64,000 bases of DNA, taken from positions 124,001-188,000 of the forward strand of contig KV918839.1 of assembly GCA_002049455.2 (NCBI GenBank), written 5' to 3'. The first letter of the stretch is position 1; the number at the start of each line of letters is the position of its first letter. The stretch comes from Porphyra umbilicalis. Taxonomy: Eukaryota > Rhodophyta > Bangiophyceae > Bangiales > Bangiaceae. The translations under genes were made by a program, and so were the position numbers. The notes under the pieces are model-generated. The model worked only from the letters and a program-made list of their open reading frames with translations. It was not told where the DNA came from and did no database searches. This document shows positions 45,109 through 56,004 of this stretch, piece by piece.

Positions 45109-46886
45109 CCCCCCCCTGCACCGCGGCACAACACAACCTTGCGTTTGCCAACCTCGCGGTAGAGCGCCCGTACTCAAGGAATGCCGTGAGGCCTCGGCCT
45201 GTGCGCGAGCACGATGACACGGGGACGCCCCGTGACGTCAACCGCCGTCCACCCGCGCAAGAACCAGTGTGAACCGGACGAGGGGTGCGCACCCCCTCGT
45301 CACCACGGGACCGCGTCACGGCTTTCGCCTTATCGCCGGGGTAGCAAACCCTCGACGAAGATGGCGCCATACGGCACCAACGACGGTGACCCCAGCACGT
45401 GCTGCTCGAAGCGCCGCCGTGACCACGGGTCTTAATCCACACCCGCACCCGCACCCACGCACGCACACGCGTGGAACCGCTTGCACGGGCATGTTGACGC
45501 GTAAGCGTCGATCTGACCCGCAGCGCAATCTGCTCGCCACACAAGCACGCGCGTGCGTGGTTGGACGGTCGCGGCCGACACCGGCGAACCGCCACCGCCC
45601 CCCGATCGGGACGGATCGGCGTCCCTCCACGACTCCCGCCGCTCAAGCAGTTACGCCCGCGCGGGCCCGTAAGAGTCCGCGACCACCCAATCGGGTGTCA
45701 CCATCCCTGGATCTCACCGGGACGGTTCGAATCTCGCGTTGGAGGTATGTAGCATATCTTCGCCCGCAATTAGCAAAGTGCCACCGGTAGCCCCCTCGAC
45801 TGGCCAAAACCCACGTACTGTGCGAATTGGCCTGTGGCATGCCATTTGGAGGGTTACTTCCGCCTTGTTCATTTTTTATTGTTTGTTTGCTTGCCTGTCT
45901 TATCTGTCTGCCGGCACTCATTACGATCGCTTGTGACCGGACGGTCGACCGACCAGTGCCCTCGCTTGAACTAAATCACGATGGGTCCGGGGTTGCCGTC
46001 GTGGGCATCACCCGTCTCCCCATCGGATGCCCTTCAACAAAAGGTCTTTCTTCTTCGCCGCAACGGCGATAGAACTCGCTTTATTGCTTGGCTACGGTCG
46101 GTCTCAATACACAGGTATTTGATCCGCGGTTAATAATACCACATTGTTATTTGCCGACGATTGGGGCCCAGATCAGCGCGATCGCGAGGTCGATCGATGG
46201 CCTGTTTGCTTGAAATCTTGCAATGGACTGTCGGAATGTGGTCATTTCACGGGAAAGCCGCTCGCAGGCTCCAGTTCGCAGGTTGAAAACACTGCAACGT
46301 TGCCTTCTCCATTTCCCATACACTGCGATCTCCCGACAGAAGAAAACAAGTACTCTCGATCCGAGCGGAGCGGGATCGCAGAGCCTGCGCATATCGCTAC
46401 CGGAACGCTTTTGGCCACTCATAGGCGCACACTTTGCGCTCTTAAACGGTTCGCAGATCGTTCGCAACCGACGTTGTTGGGTATGCTCTCAGAGACCCCA
46501 TGCAGGGACTTACACATTGTGAGGCGTCTTCTCGTGCTGGAGGGCTCTCTTTTGTCCATTCAAGAGGCATAGGACATCGAAGTGGGTGATAGGGCTCCAC
46601 TTCTTGATATGACGAAGATAATGACAGATAGAGATGCGCTGTGCTATCGCCAAAACGTATGGCGAAATGGCGTTAGCGCAATGCCGCAAGGCTAGACTTG
46701 CTCTTAGCCATCATGGCCATCGGCTCCGTATCGCTCTTGACGGCTGGATATTTTCTACGTATTGCAGTCTGCTGATTATTTCTGGTGTCAGCCGGAACAG
46801 AACGCAGTCAGGACGGAATCCTATTGGCGAGCAGCACATTTACGGCTGAATGGATGGCCCGGAGTCTCTCCTGACTTGGCTTGTAT
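45109..46886. other. Gene-free stretch
   Basis: GC-rich up to about 45690, then balanced. A CCCGCACCCACGCACG-type repeat lies near 45440-45470. GGTTCGAATC at 45725 resembles a tRNA B box, but no cloverleaf can be built. Nothing else is recognised. Confidence 0.4.
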
Positions 46887-46962
46887 TTCACGCCCTCAAA
46901 ACCGGGGCGTGTGGGCGTGTCACGCCCAATCACGCCCGATCACGCCCTTTTGAGGGCGTGAA
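46887..46962. repeat. 76-bp inverted-repeat element
   Basis: TTCACGCCCTCAAAA (46887-46901) is matched exactly by its complement at 46948-46962. Between them CACGCCC-type words repeat (CACGCCCAATCACGCCCGAT). GGTAGCACCC, the complement of GGGTGCTACC, follows at 46971. It appears related to the GGGCGTC/GGGTGCTAC repeats near 1.3-1.7 kb. Confidence 0.75.
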
Positions 46963-48112
46963 CACGCAAAGGTAGCACCCACCGTCAACGCATCTACTTA
47001 TTCCGTGACTATGTAGCACCGCTTACAGACGATCGGCGATCATTGTGACCTGCTGCGGGGCTCTACAAAACCAATCAATCATTGACCAAAGGCAGCCTCG
47101 GCATTTTGCAAGTACGACTCAATGCCAAACATATTGAAGAGGAAGACGCGTGGCTTCGCCCGACGAGCGGGCGGGGAGGGGAGAACGAAGACGGACGGCG
47201 GCCGGGCAGTCTCAGCACCACCACCGCTGTACGAGTACGGCGGCTGCAGAAGCAGAAGCTGCTGTCGCAGCCGCAGCCACTGATGCAGAAGAAGTGGGAG
47301 GAGCACCTGTCTGTGAGGGGGCCAAACCCGTGGCGCTTAGGGCGGCGTTTGAGGGCCAGCGGGCCGATTGTCTTGAGCCGCAGAAGGGCGCCCCCGCTCA
47401 CGTCTCCAGGCTAAGCGGCGTTGCCCACTTGCCAGAGCGCATCCTCAAGAGATGCTCGTGACTCCGTGGTTTATCTTTCGTCGTGTAAAAACGGTTTATT
47501 CGGTTTGCCAGTCCCGGGTATTTTAGCGAACGCGCTTTCAGTTTGGGACGCGCCTTCAGTGACTGTGGGCAGAAGACTAGGGTTACCCAATTAGTTCTTG
47601 CGGCCGAACCAGTTCATCCGATGTTTTTGGTGGCCAGTAAACAGTTTTTGAACTAGGTAGTGGGCCACGGCCGAGCGCCAGTCACACATGACACTGAGGG
47701 GCTGCGGCTCATCCCGGGCGAGTACGATCCGCTCTCCCAGTCCCTGCCGACCCCCGCACCACACTCCTCCCCCTCTCCCTGTCATGTTCCGTTGTCTCTG
47801 TCGCTCTCAGTGCCACACCTTACGATCCCGTTGCAGTTCTACCTCCCTCCTCGCCCACCCGCCGAACGCTCTGTCGTCGGATGGCGCCTTGGTGCCATGT
47901 GCTGCACAGACGCTGGCCTTAAGCTTGTCCCAAGTATCCGGGTACTGCACCGCTTTGGGCAGTGACATCTTCCCTCGTCGTCATGTAGACCCACATGGTG
48001 TGATACACGGGGAGATGCCGGTGTGTATCTGTGAATGATGTGTCTGTAGGTGAAAATATGGACGTCAGTCGAACTGCCAGTACGTATGATGTACATATCA
48101 GCAGATGAACAA
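46963..48112. other. Gene-free stretch
   Basis: Short open frames (for example 47082-47414) show no recognisable domain. Nothing supportable. Confidence 0.4.
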
Positions 48113-48156
48113 GTGCGGGGCCGCACTGCATACCAGGGAAGAGTGCGGCCCCGCAC
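48113..48156. repeat. GC-rich hairpin
   Basis: GTGCGGGGCCGCAC (48113-48126) and its exact complement (48143-48156), with a 16-base spacer. Confidence 0.75.
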
Positions 48157-48250
48157 AACCTGGGGATGCAGCACGGCCTCGCACATGATCGAACACACCT
48201 TGATTGGTGCGCGTCCGTCCTGTGCGGCTTCACGCGCAGGTGAAAGATCT

Positions 48251-48368
48251 GAGTCAGTAGGGTCAGTGCAGTCAGTTGGAGAGTCAGTGGAGTCAGTTGC
48301 AGAGTCAGTGAAGTCAGTGGAGTCAGTAGGAGAGTCAGAGGAGTCAGTGGGAGAGTCAGCAGAGTCAT
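48251..48368 (+). repeat. GAGTCAGT tandem microsatellite
   Basis: About a dozen spaced copies of GAGTCAGT or GTCAGT, separated by 2-8 bases, over 118 bp. The unit length varies between about 8 and 12 bp. It lies between the hairpin and the pogo pseudogene. Confidence 0.8.
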
Positions 48369-48753
48369 TTAGTGAGGGGGGCAGTGTGCGTATGTTCTGT
48401 GTCTGTGTGCAGCGCGTCTGACTCGAGCATCTGTCTCCTCTGCGCGGCGTTCTCTTCTCATCTGCTTCTTTGTGAAAGATGTGCTTTTGGCGTGTGCAAT
48501 GGTCCTCGTACTTGCTTTTCTCACTCAGATCTACTCGAGGCTGCTAGGTGTATGCATCTTCACTATTCCCGCATGGTTGCGTGTTGCGTCCGTGGCCGTC
48601 CCTTTTCTGTGCGGGCGTGTGTGGTGTGATCGCACGACATGTGAGACGGCGGCGCAAATTCACAATTTCGGACAGAAAATTTCATTCATGATATTGGCAC
48701 CGCAAGAAACGAACAAGAGAAAGAAGGGGGGAAAACACACCCGGAGCACTCAT
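48369..48753. other. Gene-free stretch
   Basis: Downstream of the leftward pogo pseudogene. No ORF with a recognisable domain and no inverted end identified. Confidence 0.35.
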
Positions 48754-50400
48754 CTATGCCCCTTCTTCGGCGTCGCCCGTCGAGCAGACCCAAAGGTATC
48801 CGGCAATAATACCCGCAGCCGCGAGACTAACCATGCACGTGGGGCATACTACTAACATCTTGCATGGGCATGCGTGCCAGGACTTGCCCCCGCGGTGCAC
48901 CCTCGCCCGACATACGCGGCATTTCTTGCGCGCCCGTGCCTGGTTGGTGGCAGCAGCTTCTACATCAAGCTCCAGCCGGCGCCTCTTGCGCGCCTCCTCC
49001 CGCTCAACGGCCACAGCGGCTTGATCACGTGCAATTTACTTGCGCTTCTTGTCTTGTCCGAGGAGCGCGATGGAGGAGTGCCGTGCGCCCCGCTGCACGG
49101 AGGCCTGGCTGGTATGTACACTGCGGCGCACCCCAGCTACCCTCTGCTGGGCTTCAGCAGTCACTACAGCCACCGCCGACCGCGCACGCTCCTCCACGGA
49201 CTTGCCAGTTCGCGACACCATGAGGCTGGCTTTGGCGCGGTCCAGGAATATCTTCGGGTTGAGGGGCCACAGGTCAACCCGCCGAAACTCACCAACAATC
49301 ACCCTTGGTGCGAAAACTGGCCGCTCGGCCTCATATGCCGCTGACATAAGGGCGTTCCGAGAGCTTGTGTTTGATAAAGTGGCGTCGATGGCGTGCTGCT
49401 CGTTTCACAAGCGCAAGACTGGTTGAAACGTCCCGAAAGGGGCCTCGTCAAGCGGCTGCAGGAAGTGCGTGGTGTTGGCAGATAGAAAGAAGAGGTAGAC
49501 ATTGCCGTCGAGCGCCGCGGAGATGGTCTCGGGGTCCAAGTGACACCCGCATTGGTCGCCAAACAAGAGCAAGGGTAAACCAGGGCTACACACTGCCCAT
49601 TGTTGGGCAACCAAAGCAATGACACAACGAAGCAGCTCCCTTTTGAGGTACCCGGACTCTGCCTAACAATGAAAAAGTGGCCAAGACCGACGGCTCACCC
49701 GCGGGGCCTCCTTGAGACAGAACTCAACGTCCGCGTGGTCCGCCTCCCCAAAAGAGGACTTCATCACGTACATGCTCAGGAAGACAGACCCATCTACAGA
49801 CACGAAGGTGAGGAGGGACGCGACAGCACTCGTCCGCGTTGGTGCATCATTAGCCCGCTCCGCATCTGCCGATACAACCCGCCGGGTTGCCAGTTGGTTG
49901 CCACGCACCACCATTCGTGTCTCGTCACAGTTCATGACCGCCGACGGGGGGAAGTGCCGCGCTTTGAGGAACGCTGACAGCTCCTGGGTGAAGACCTTCA
50001 CGTTCGAAAGTACCCGCGGGCCCGTCTGCTTGTCCGCGAGGGCTTTGCAAGCCCGCGTCGACAGCGAAGCGCGACAGCGCTGGACGAACCGTCGCACTCA
50101 CGTCTCCGACACCTGGGCCTCCCACTCGCGGTCTATCAGCTGGCGTACCTGGGCAGCAGACAACGGCAGGTTGTTAATGGAGAAGGCCTGGCATGTGCCA
50201 AACAAGACATCTTCCTGGTCAGCCGTCAGCTTTGTGTTGCCGTTCCGTGCCTCGGTGGCCTTCTTGGCTCGGTGGTCGGCCATCCGCAGCGCAGAGACTG
50301 ACACGCCGATGTCCGCGGCGACGCGTCCCAAAGCAGCCTCCAGGGTCCCACCTTCCTCCAGCATCCGGTACAGGCCAGGAAGAGCGTCGACGGCCTTCAT
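48754..50400 (-). pseudogene. pogo/CENP-B-like transposase with four in-frame stops
   Basis: One reading frame runs from the ATG at 50400 to 48754 with no frameshift but four stops: TGA at 50100-50098, TAG at 49665-49663, TGA at 49407-49405 and TAA at 49038-49036. Domains in order: a Psq-type HTH (ALGRVAADIGVSVSALRM), a CENPB-type HTH (LTADQEDVLFGTCQA), and a DDE_1 domain with acids in NCDETRM, LLLFGDQCGCHL and FLQPLDEAPFGTF. A basic C-terminal helix follows, then a Cys-rich knuckle (CRVCRARV, CPCKMLVVCPTC). The three catalytic acids survive, so decay is recent. Every stop can arise from a sense codon by a single C-to-T or G-to-A change. Inverted ends were not found. Confidence 0.85.
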
Positions 50401-50518
50401 CGTGGTCGTGGCGGGAGGGGGGAGGGGGGGATATTGGCGTTTGAAGGCGGGAAGACAGTCGTTCCGGATCTGCGGATGTGATTTTTTGTTTGAAGTTATG
50501 AATTTGCGCCGCCGTCTC

Positions 50519-50632
50519 TGTGTGCGGTGTGGTTGCACGACTTGTGTGCGGTGTGGTTATACGGCGGATTATACCTCTCGTTACACGACTTGTGTGCGGT
50601 ATGTAGTTACACGACTCGTGTGTGATGTGTGA
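50519..50632 (+). repeat. Degenerate tandem repeat of GTGTGCGGTGTGGTT
   Basis: About five units of GTGTGCGGTGTGGTTNYACG or ACGACTTGTGTGCGG, 22-30 bp apart, lie just upstream of the pogo pseudogene. They may be subterminal repeats of that element. Confidence 0.6.
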
Positions 50633-51300
50633 GAGACCAAGACACCAGTCGTCGGTTCAGGTTGTGGACGAGTCATCAAGTTGGGTCGTGTCCCGCACTT
50701 CAAGCTAAGGAACGCAGACAATTCCGGTCACGTGACAGCTACACTCTCGTAATTAAACTAACCAATTCGAATAATATTTTGCATCCAAAATCATTTCACA
50801 AGCGATGTCCGATTTTTGCCCAATGTAAACCAGTCTTCATCAATTACGATAAACCAGTTGGGCAACCCTACAGAAGACTAAATTTAGTCCACGCACCACG
50901 ACGGAAGTGCAGGTACGTATTCTACGCTGGTGCCATCAGTCTCGCGACGGACGAGGACCAAACGGAATCCCGCGCTACCGCTGCTTCTCCGGCACTGCAA
51001 GGCTGCGTCAAGCCACCACCGGCGTCCAGACGGGCGCCCGCCGTCCCTGCCCGCGACCCCGCCCTGTCGTTTCCGCATCGGGCCGTCGCTGTCCGCGGCG
51101 CCGCCGCCCCTGCCGAGCCACGCCGTTGCCCGCCGTTGCCGCCGCCGCCGTCACCGCCGTCACCGCCGCCGACGCCGTCGCCGCCGTCGCCGCCGTCGCC
51201 GCTGTCGCCACCGTCGCCGCTGTCGCCGCGGCCGCCGTCGCCGCCGCGGCCGCCGCCGCCGCCGCTACCGCTGTCGCCGCCGCTACCGCTGTCACCGCCG
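50633..51300. other. Border between balanced and GC-rich DNA
   Basis: Balanced, partly AT-rich to about 50900; GC-rich after about 51040, with GCC microsatellite from about 51128. No gene is supported: the very long overlapping ORFs are low-complexity. Confidence 0.4.
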
Positions 51301-51462
51301 CTACCGCCGCCGCCGCCGCTACCGCCGCCGCCGCCGCTATCGCCGCCGCCGCCGCTACCGCCGCCGCCGCCGCTACCGCCGCCGCCGCCGCTACCGCCGC
51401 CGCCGCCGCTACCGCCGCCGCCGCCGCTACCGCCGCCGCCGCCGCTACCGCCGCCGCCGCCG
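51301..51462 (+). repeat. 18-bp minisatellite, nine units
   Basis: CTACCGCCGCCGCCGCCG repeats nine times in register (third unit CTATCG). Degenerate CCGCTACCGCTGTC units precede it, and a final CTACCG lies at 51478. Because the period is a multiple of three it leaves poly-Ala, poly-Pro and Arg-rich frames open; these are not genes. Confidence 0.85.
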
Positions 51463-51595
51463 CGGCCGCCGCCCCCGCTACCGCGTCCCAGCGGCGGCCG
51501 TGGCGGTCTGCATCGTACCCGCCGCCCCGCCCCGACCGTGTGCGTCGGGCTGCTCCCCAGGGCGCCCAACATCGCCCCCCCCCCCCCCCCCCCCG

Positions 51596-53695
51596 ATGGC
51601 CTTTCGCTCCCTCTTCTCCAGCACGTCCACCCCCCCCCCGCCCCCCTTCCCCCCCCCCCGGCCCGCCCACCCTCACCGCCCTCACCGACACGGTGCCCTT
51701 CCTCGCGTCGCCGACCGACTTTCTCACGTCGCGGGTGCGGCGGTATGGCCCCCTCTTCACGACGCACCTGCTCGGGCACGGGACGACTATTGCGGCGAGC
51801 GCGTCGACGGCGGCGGCGCTCGCCGCCGCGCCCGCCGCGTCCGCCGGCGCTGCCTACGCGTCGTTGCTCGGCGGGGGCGGGGGGGGAGGGTACCCCCACC
51901 CCAACGCGCTCACGGTCGACGGGGCGGACCACGCCGCCTGGGTCGCCACCGCCTACCGCTGCGGGTGCGGGCGGCGGGTGGCGGGGGAGCTCGCGGGGGG
52001 AGTCGCCGCCGACGCGACGGCGGCGGTGGCGGTCGCCCTCGGCGTCGGCGGCGGCGGGGGCGGACCGGGGGGCGCCGCGAGGGACGCCGTCGGCGGCGGC
52101 GGCGGGGGCGTCACCCCGCTGCCGGGGGTGGCGATGACGGCGGCGGCGACGGCGGCGGGGGCGGGGGCGGCGGCGGGGGCGGGGGACCCCGCGTCCACCG
52201 TCGACGCGTACCGGCTGGCCAAGGCGCTCGCCGCCGCCGTGACGCGGGCGCAGGTGCTCGGGCTGCCCGTCGGCGCGACGCTGCGCGGGCGGGATGGGGG
52301 GGTCGGCGCCGCCGTGGCGGCGCACTTTGGGGGGGCCGTCGCCCTGCCGGTAGCGCTGCGCCTGGGGGGGGTCGCCTCGGCCGCCGCGCGCGCGGCTGAC
52401 GGGCGCGCGGCGGTGGAAGCGCATGTGGGGCGGCTGGTCGCGCGCGCGGTGGCGGCGGGGGCGGGGAGGGGGGGGGTGGGGGGGGGGTGGCGCGGGTGGC
52501 GGCGACGGCGGCGACGGCGGCGGCGGCGCCACTGCCAATGGGGACGCCGGCAGCGACGCGGCGGCACCCAAGGGCGGCGGCACCGCCGCGGCGCGCCACG
52601 GTGACGGCGGCCGACGCGGCGTTGTCGGCGACGACCACTGGCGCCTCGTTGACGCGCTCGTCGCCGACGCGGTCGCCGATGCGGCGGCGGGCGTCGGCGA
52701 CGCGCTCCCCCGCGCGTGCACGCACCTGCTGCTGCTCAGCTCCGGGGTGATCCCCAAGGCGCTCGCATCGGCCCTCACATCCGTGCTCATCGAGACGGGG
52801 CGGGCGGGGCGGGGTGCGCTCCTCGCCGCCCTCGCCGCCGAGGAGGATGCGCGGCGCGCGGCGGTGGCGGCGGCAACGACGACCGCGGCGGCGGCAGACC
52901 CCGCGGCGGCGGCGGGCGGCGGGGCGGGCGGGGGGGCGCCTTCCCCCGGGCCACCGACGCCGCTCCTCGAAAGCGTCCTCACCGAAGCCCTCCGCTTGCA
53001 CCCGCCGCTGCTCGGCGGCTGCCGCGTGGCGCCGCCGGCGGGCGCGCCGCCGCTGGTCGTGGGCGGCCACGCGCTGCCGCCGGGCGGGCGCGCCTGGTAC
53101 GCCATCGCCCCCGCCAATGCCGACGCGCGCGCGTATGAGCGGCCGGACACGTTTGTGGCGGACCGGTGGGTGCGCGGGGGTGGGGGGGCGGAGGGTGGGG
53201 GGGGGCGGGGCTGCCCGGCAATGGGGGGGGGGGGGGGGGGGGGTGGTCGGCTGGGGCGCCTCGTGCCCGCTGGCCCCCGCCGCGCGGTGCGGGTGCGGGT
53301 GCCGGCCGAGTGCGGCGGCGGGGCGGGTGCCGCCGCCGCCGCCCGCGGGCGTCGGCGGGGGGTGGCCCCCCCCGGGCGGGTGCGGGTGCGGCGGCGGCCA
53401 CGTCGGCCACAGTGACGGGGCCGGGGGCGGGGGCGGGGGCGGCGGTGCGGGCGCCCCTCCCCCCCCGCTCCCCCTCACCTTTGGCGGCGCGTCGCGGCCG
53501 TGCCCCGGCCGCGCCCTCGCGCTCGCCCTCCTCCGCGCGACCGTGCGGGCGCTCCTCGCCACCGTCACGTGGTCAGTCGTCGGCGACGCGGCCGGCGGCG
53601 ACGGCCTCCGCTACATGCCCGTCCTCCGCCCGCGGGCGCCCGTCGCCCTCCGCCTCGTGCGGCGGCCGCCGCGGGGGGGGGGGGCGCCTAGCTAG
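51596..53695 (+). CDS. Cytochrome P450
   Basis: Heme-thiolate monooxygenase-type protein. The ATG at 51596 is the first after a C run and precedes a short N-terminal segment. Conserved coding then appears in successive frames, changing at C runs near 51633-51660, G runs near 52466-52490 and a long G run at 53221-53242. I treat these as homopolymer errors. Motifs in order: TSRVRRYGPLF near the N-terminus; an I-helix-like segment THLLLLSSGVIPKALASA (about 52720-52775); the K-helix ExxR in ESVLTEALRLHP (about 52972); TFVADRWV (about 53151); and the heme loop FGGASRPCPGR with the Cys ligand (about 53481-53513). The usual I-helix acid-Thr pair is not seen. The subfamily is not assigned; a sterol, carotenoid or oxylipin role cannot be distinguished. 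The stop is TAG at 53695. Confidence 0.82.
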
Positions 53696-54289
53696 GCGAC
53701 CCGCCGTGCGGCGCGCATCGGCGGGGTCCCACGGGGGGGGGGGGGGGGGGGGGCGGCCGCGCGTTGCACGCCGGCGGCGGCGGGGCGAGGGGGGAGGGGG
53801 GGAGCGCGTCCCCGCCCCCCCGACCGCCGCGGGCGCCCCCGCCCGCGTGCGCGGGACCCCGCCGCGTCGGCGGCGGCGGCAGACACAGCACGCCGGCGGG
53901 GGGGCGTGACGGCCCCCGCCGCTGCGCGCCCGCAACGTCTCTGCCGACGGGGGTGGGGCGGGTGGCCCCCGCCCCGCGCGCGGTCGCGCGCGCGGCGGCG
54001 GCGGCGTGGGCGCGGCGCGGCGCACACAGGAGGGCGGCGGGGGGGGGGGGCGCGGCGCCCGCGATTGGCGTCGGCACACGGGGCGGGCGGTCGTGCGGGG
54101 CGGTGCGGTGCCGCGGACGGGCGGCGGGGGGGAGGCGGTCGGGTGCGCGGCCGTCCCGCCGAGCAACGGGCCCGGCGGGGGCGCGTGGCGGCGCCCGCGG
54201 GTGCGGCAGCGCGGGGGCGCGCCCCCCGCGTCGGCCCCGCCGGCGCCCCTCTGGACCGCGACGCGCACCGCTGTCGTCGCTGCAGGGTG
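53696..54289. other. GC-rich 3' region of the P450 gene
   Basis: No gene. G runs occur at about 53731-53752 and 54039-54050. GC-rich DNA stops at 54289 where the next transposable element begins. Confidence 0.45.
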
Positions 54290-55578
54290 CAGGCCAACAG
54301 AATGCCGATCAGAATGGCCTGTTCGGGAACAGGCAAACAAACGCTGATCTGTTGCGCCTCCTGTTCGGACAACGAAGCCCGAACGGATTGCGATTCTGTT
54401 CGGCGCCGCTGTTGCCCTCTCTCGTGGGAGGTCCAGGCACGTGCCAGGACATGGTTCGAGTAACGGCAGACATCCGTGAAATAACCGAGAAGAACGAGAA
54501 TGGGGAAGCTTAGACGGCTTCCAGCAGAAGCTTAAAGGCAGATGTCCAGGACTGTCTGCCTTCTGAGAGCAACTCAAAACAAATGCGTAGTTTCGTCCGT
54601 GTTCTCACAAGGTCGACGGCTGAGCAATCTCCCACCGGGACCTCAGTGCGACAGGCAGCTGCATGGCCGCCTTCCACCTCAAGCTCGCAGCCACCCACCT
54701 CACATGTGCCCGCCTTCGACTTGAATGTCAGACGGACGTCAGCGCCACCTGCCTGACTGCACGCCACCCCTCCCTCCTCCCCCACCCTCTCTCACTCTTG
54801 CTCTCTCCCTCTCCCTCCCTGGTAGCCTATCACCCCTACCTTGCCTTCCCAACCGCTTGGTAAATGCGTCGTCTCCGAGCGCGATTCTCCTGCGCCTACC
54901 GTACGTTCACTGTCTCCCTCTCCGCGCTCGCATGCATCCCCCCCGCGCCCCCGCATGCCTTCCCCTTCCCCCCCTCCCTCCCCCTCCACTTGTGCCGACT
55001 AGTTCTTGCCACAAGACCGTGGAACGGTGACGCAGCTGTCCCTTTTCCTGCACGTGGCGTCATGGCGGTTTCTCTTGAGGAACAAGTTGACCGGTGTGAC
55101 CACGGACGCGCTGACATGCTCCTTTCCCCAGCGTGTGCTTTGTTACTTCTCTTGGGCACTACGTGTCGCTATATGGTACTTTCGACGTGTATGTGTCCGC
55201 TTCAGTTTGGGTCGGCACATTGAGGCGTGTGTTGGTAGCTCTCAATAAAAAGAATATTGTTTTTTTGTGTGGATGCAACGGGGAGGCGCTTTCTGTTGGT
55301 CCGACGGTCAGCACGACAGCGAATCAGCACATGTAATTTGAAACCTGGCTGCGAGGACTTTCGTGCAGGGACTGCATAGTTTCTGACTAAGCCGTTTTTG
55401 GTTGGGCTGCTAACCAAGGCGGTCGCGTCTTGCCAGACCGTCCGGTGTGATTCGCCCGTTTCACGAGCAACCTCGCGATCCAGTGCCGTGCACCCGAACA
55501 GCAAAGCAACAAAATCGCGTCTGTTTGGGGCTTGTTCGGGAACAGCCCCCCGAACAGAATCGCGTTCTGTTGGGGCTG
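54290..55578. mobile_element. 1.29-kb TIR element with about 85-bp ends
   Basis: CAGGCCAACAGAATGCCGAT (54290) pairs with the complement of CAGCCCCAACAGAACGCGAT ending at 55578. Imperfect homology continues for about 85 bp on each side through CTGTTC...GAACA and CTGTTCGG words. The element is AT-richer than the left flank and has no coherent ORF, only an AATAAAA at about 55244. The short direct repeat GACGCGCACCG lies 20-25 bp outside each end and is too far out to call a target duplication. Superfamily unknown. Confidence 0.65.
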
Positions 55579-55848
55579 TCGCGTTCACAGACGGTGACGC
55601 GCACCGCCGTGACGCGCGCCTCGTCGAGGGGCAAGCCAGGCCGCCATTCCCCGTCACGGTGCGCGCTGTGGCGCTTGTCAGGCCCGTTCGCAGCACGTTT
55701 CGCAGTTCCGGCCCGCAGATCCCATCATCTGCGAAAGAACATTTGGGCACCAGACAGACCGTCACTGTATTTGCGAGGCACGCGAGCCAAGTATATGATA
55801 TTTAGAGTACAATTCAATTGATTATCACTACTGGCCTGGACGTTCGAG

Positions 55849-56004
55849 ATGGCCACCTTTGCACCGACTCGTACCACGATGTACCCGCCCGTTCGGCAGA
55901 CTGCCGCCGCGACGCATGTCAATATGGTGTCTGCGGCTATGGCACTTCCCCCAAAAATGGACACGCCGCTGATCAGGAAGCATCGTGCAGACATCGTGCT
56001 GTAA
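55849..56004 (+). CDS. Small hypothetical protein, 51 residues
   Basis: ATG in good context (GAGATGGCC). Thr/Ala/Met-rich (MATFAPTRTTMYPPVRQTAA) and ending HRADIVL. It sits in otherwise gene-free DNA between the TIR element and the satellite. I recognise no family; it may be a first exon, a micro-protein or chance. Confidence 0.25.
   Translation: MATFAPTRTTMYPPVRQTAAATHVNMVSAAMALPPKMDTPLIRKHRADIVL

Noticed and set aside
45690..45760. tRNA-like B box GGTTCGAATC
   Set aside because: The T stem does not pair and no D or anticodon arm can be drawn upstream.
50907..52604. Poly-Ala protein covering the 18-bp minisatellite
   Set aside because: It is the read-through of a GCC-type tandem repeat; only the P450 part downstream of 51596 has conserved motifs.
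55202..55765. 187-codon reverse ORF with an HTH-looking segment
   Set aside because: The segment lies in the right inverted end of the 54290-55578 element, and the corresponding left end does not encode it coherently.
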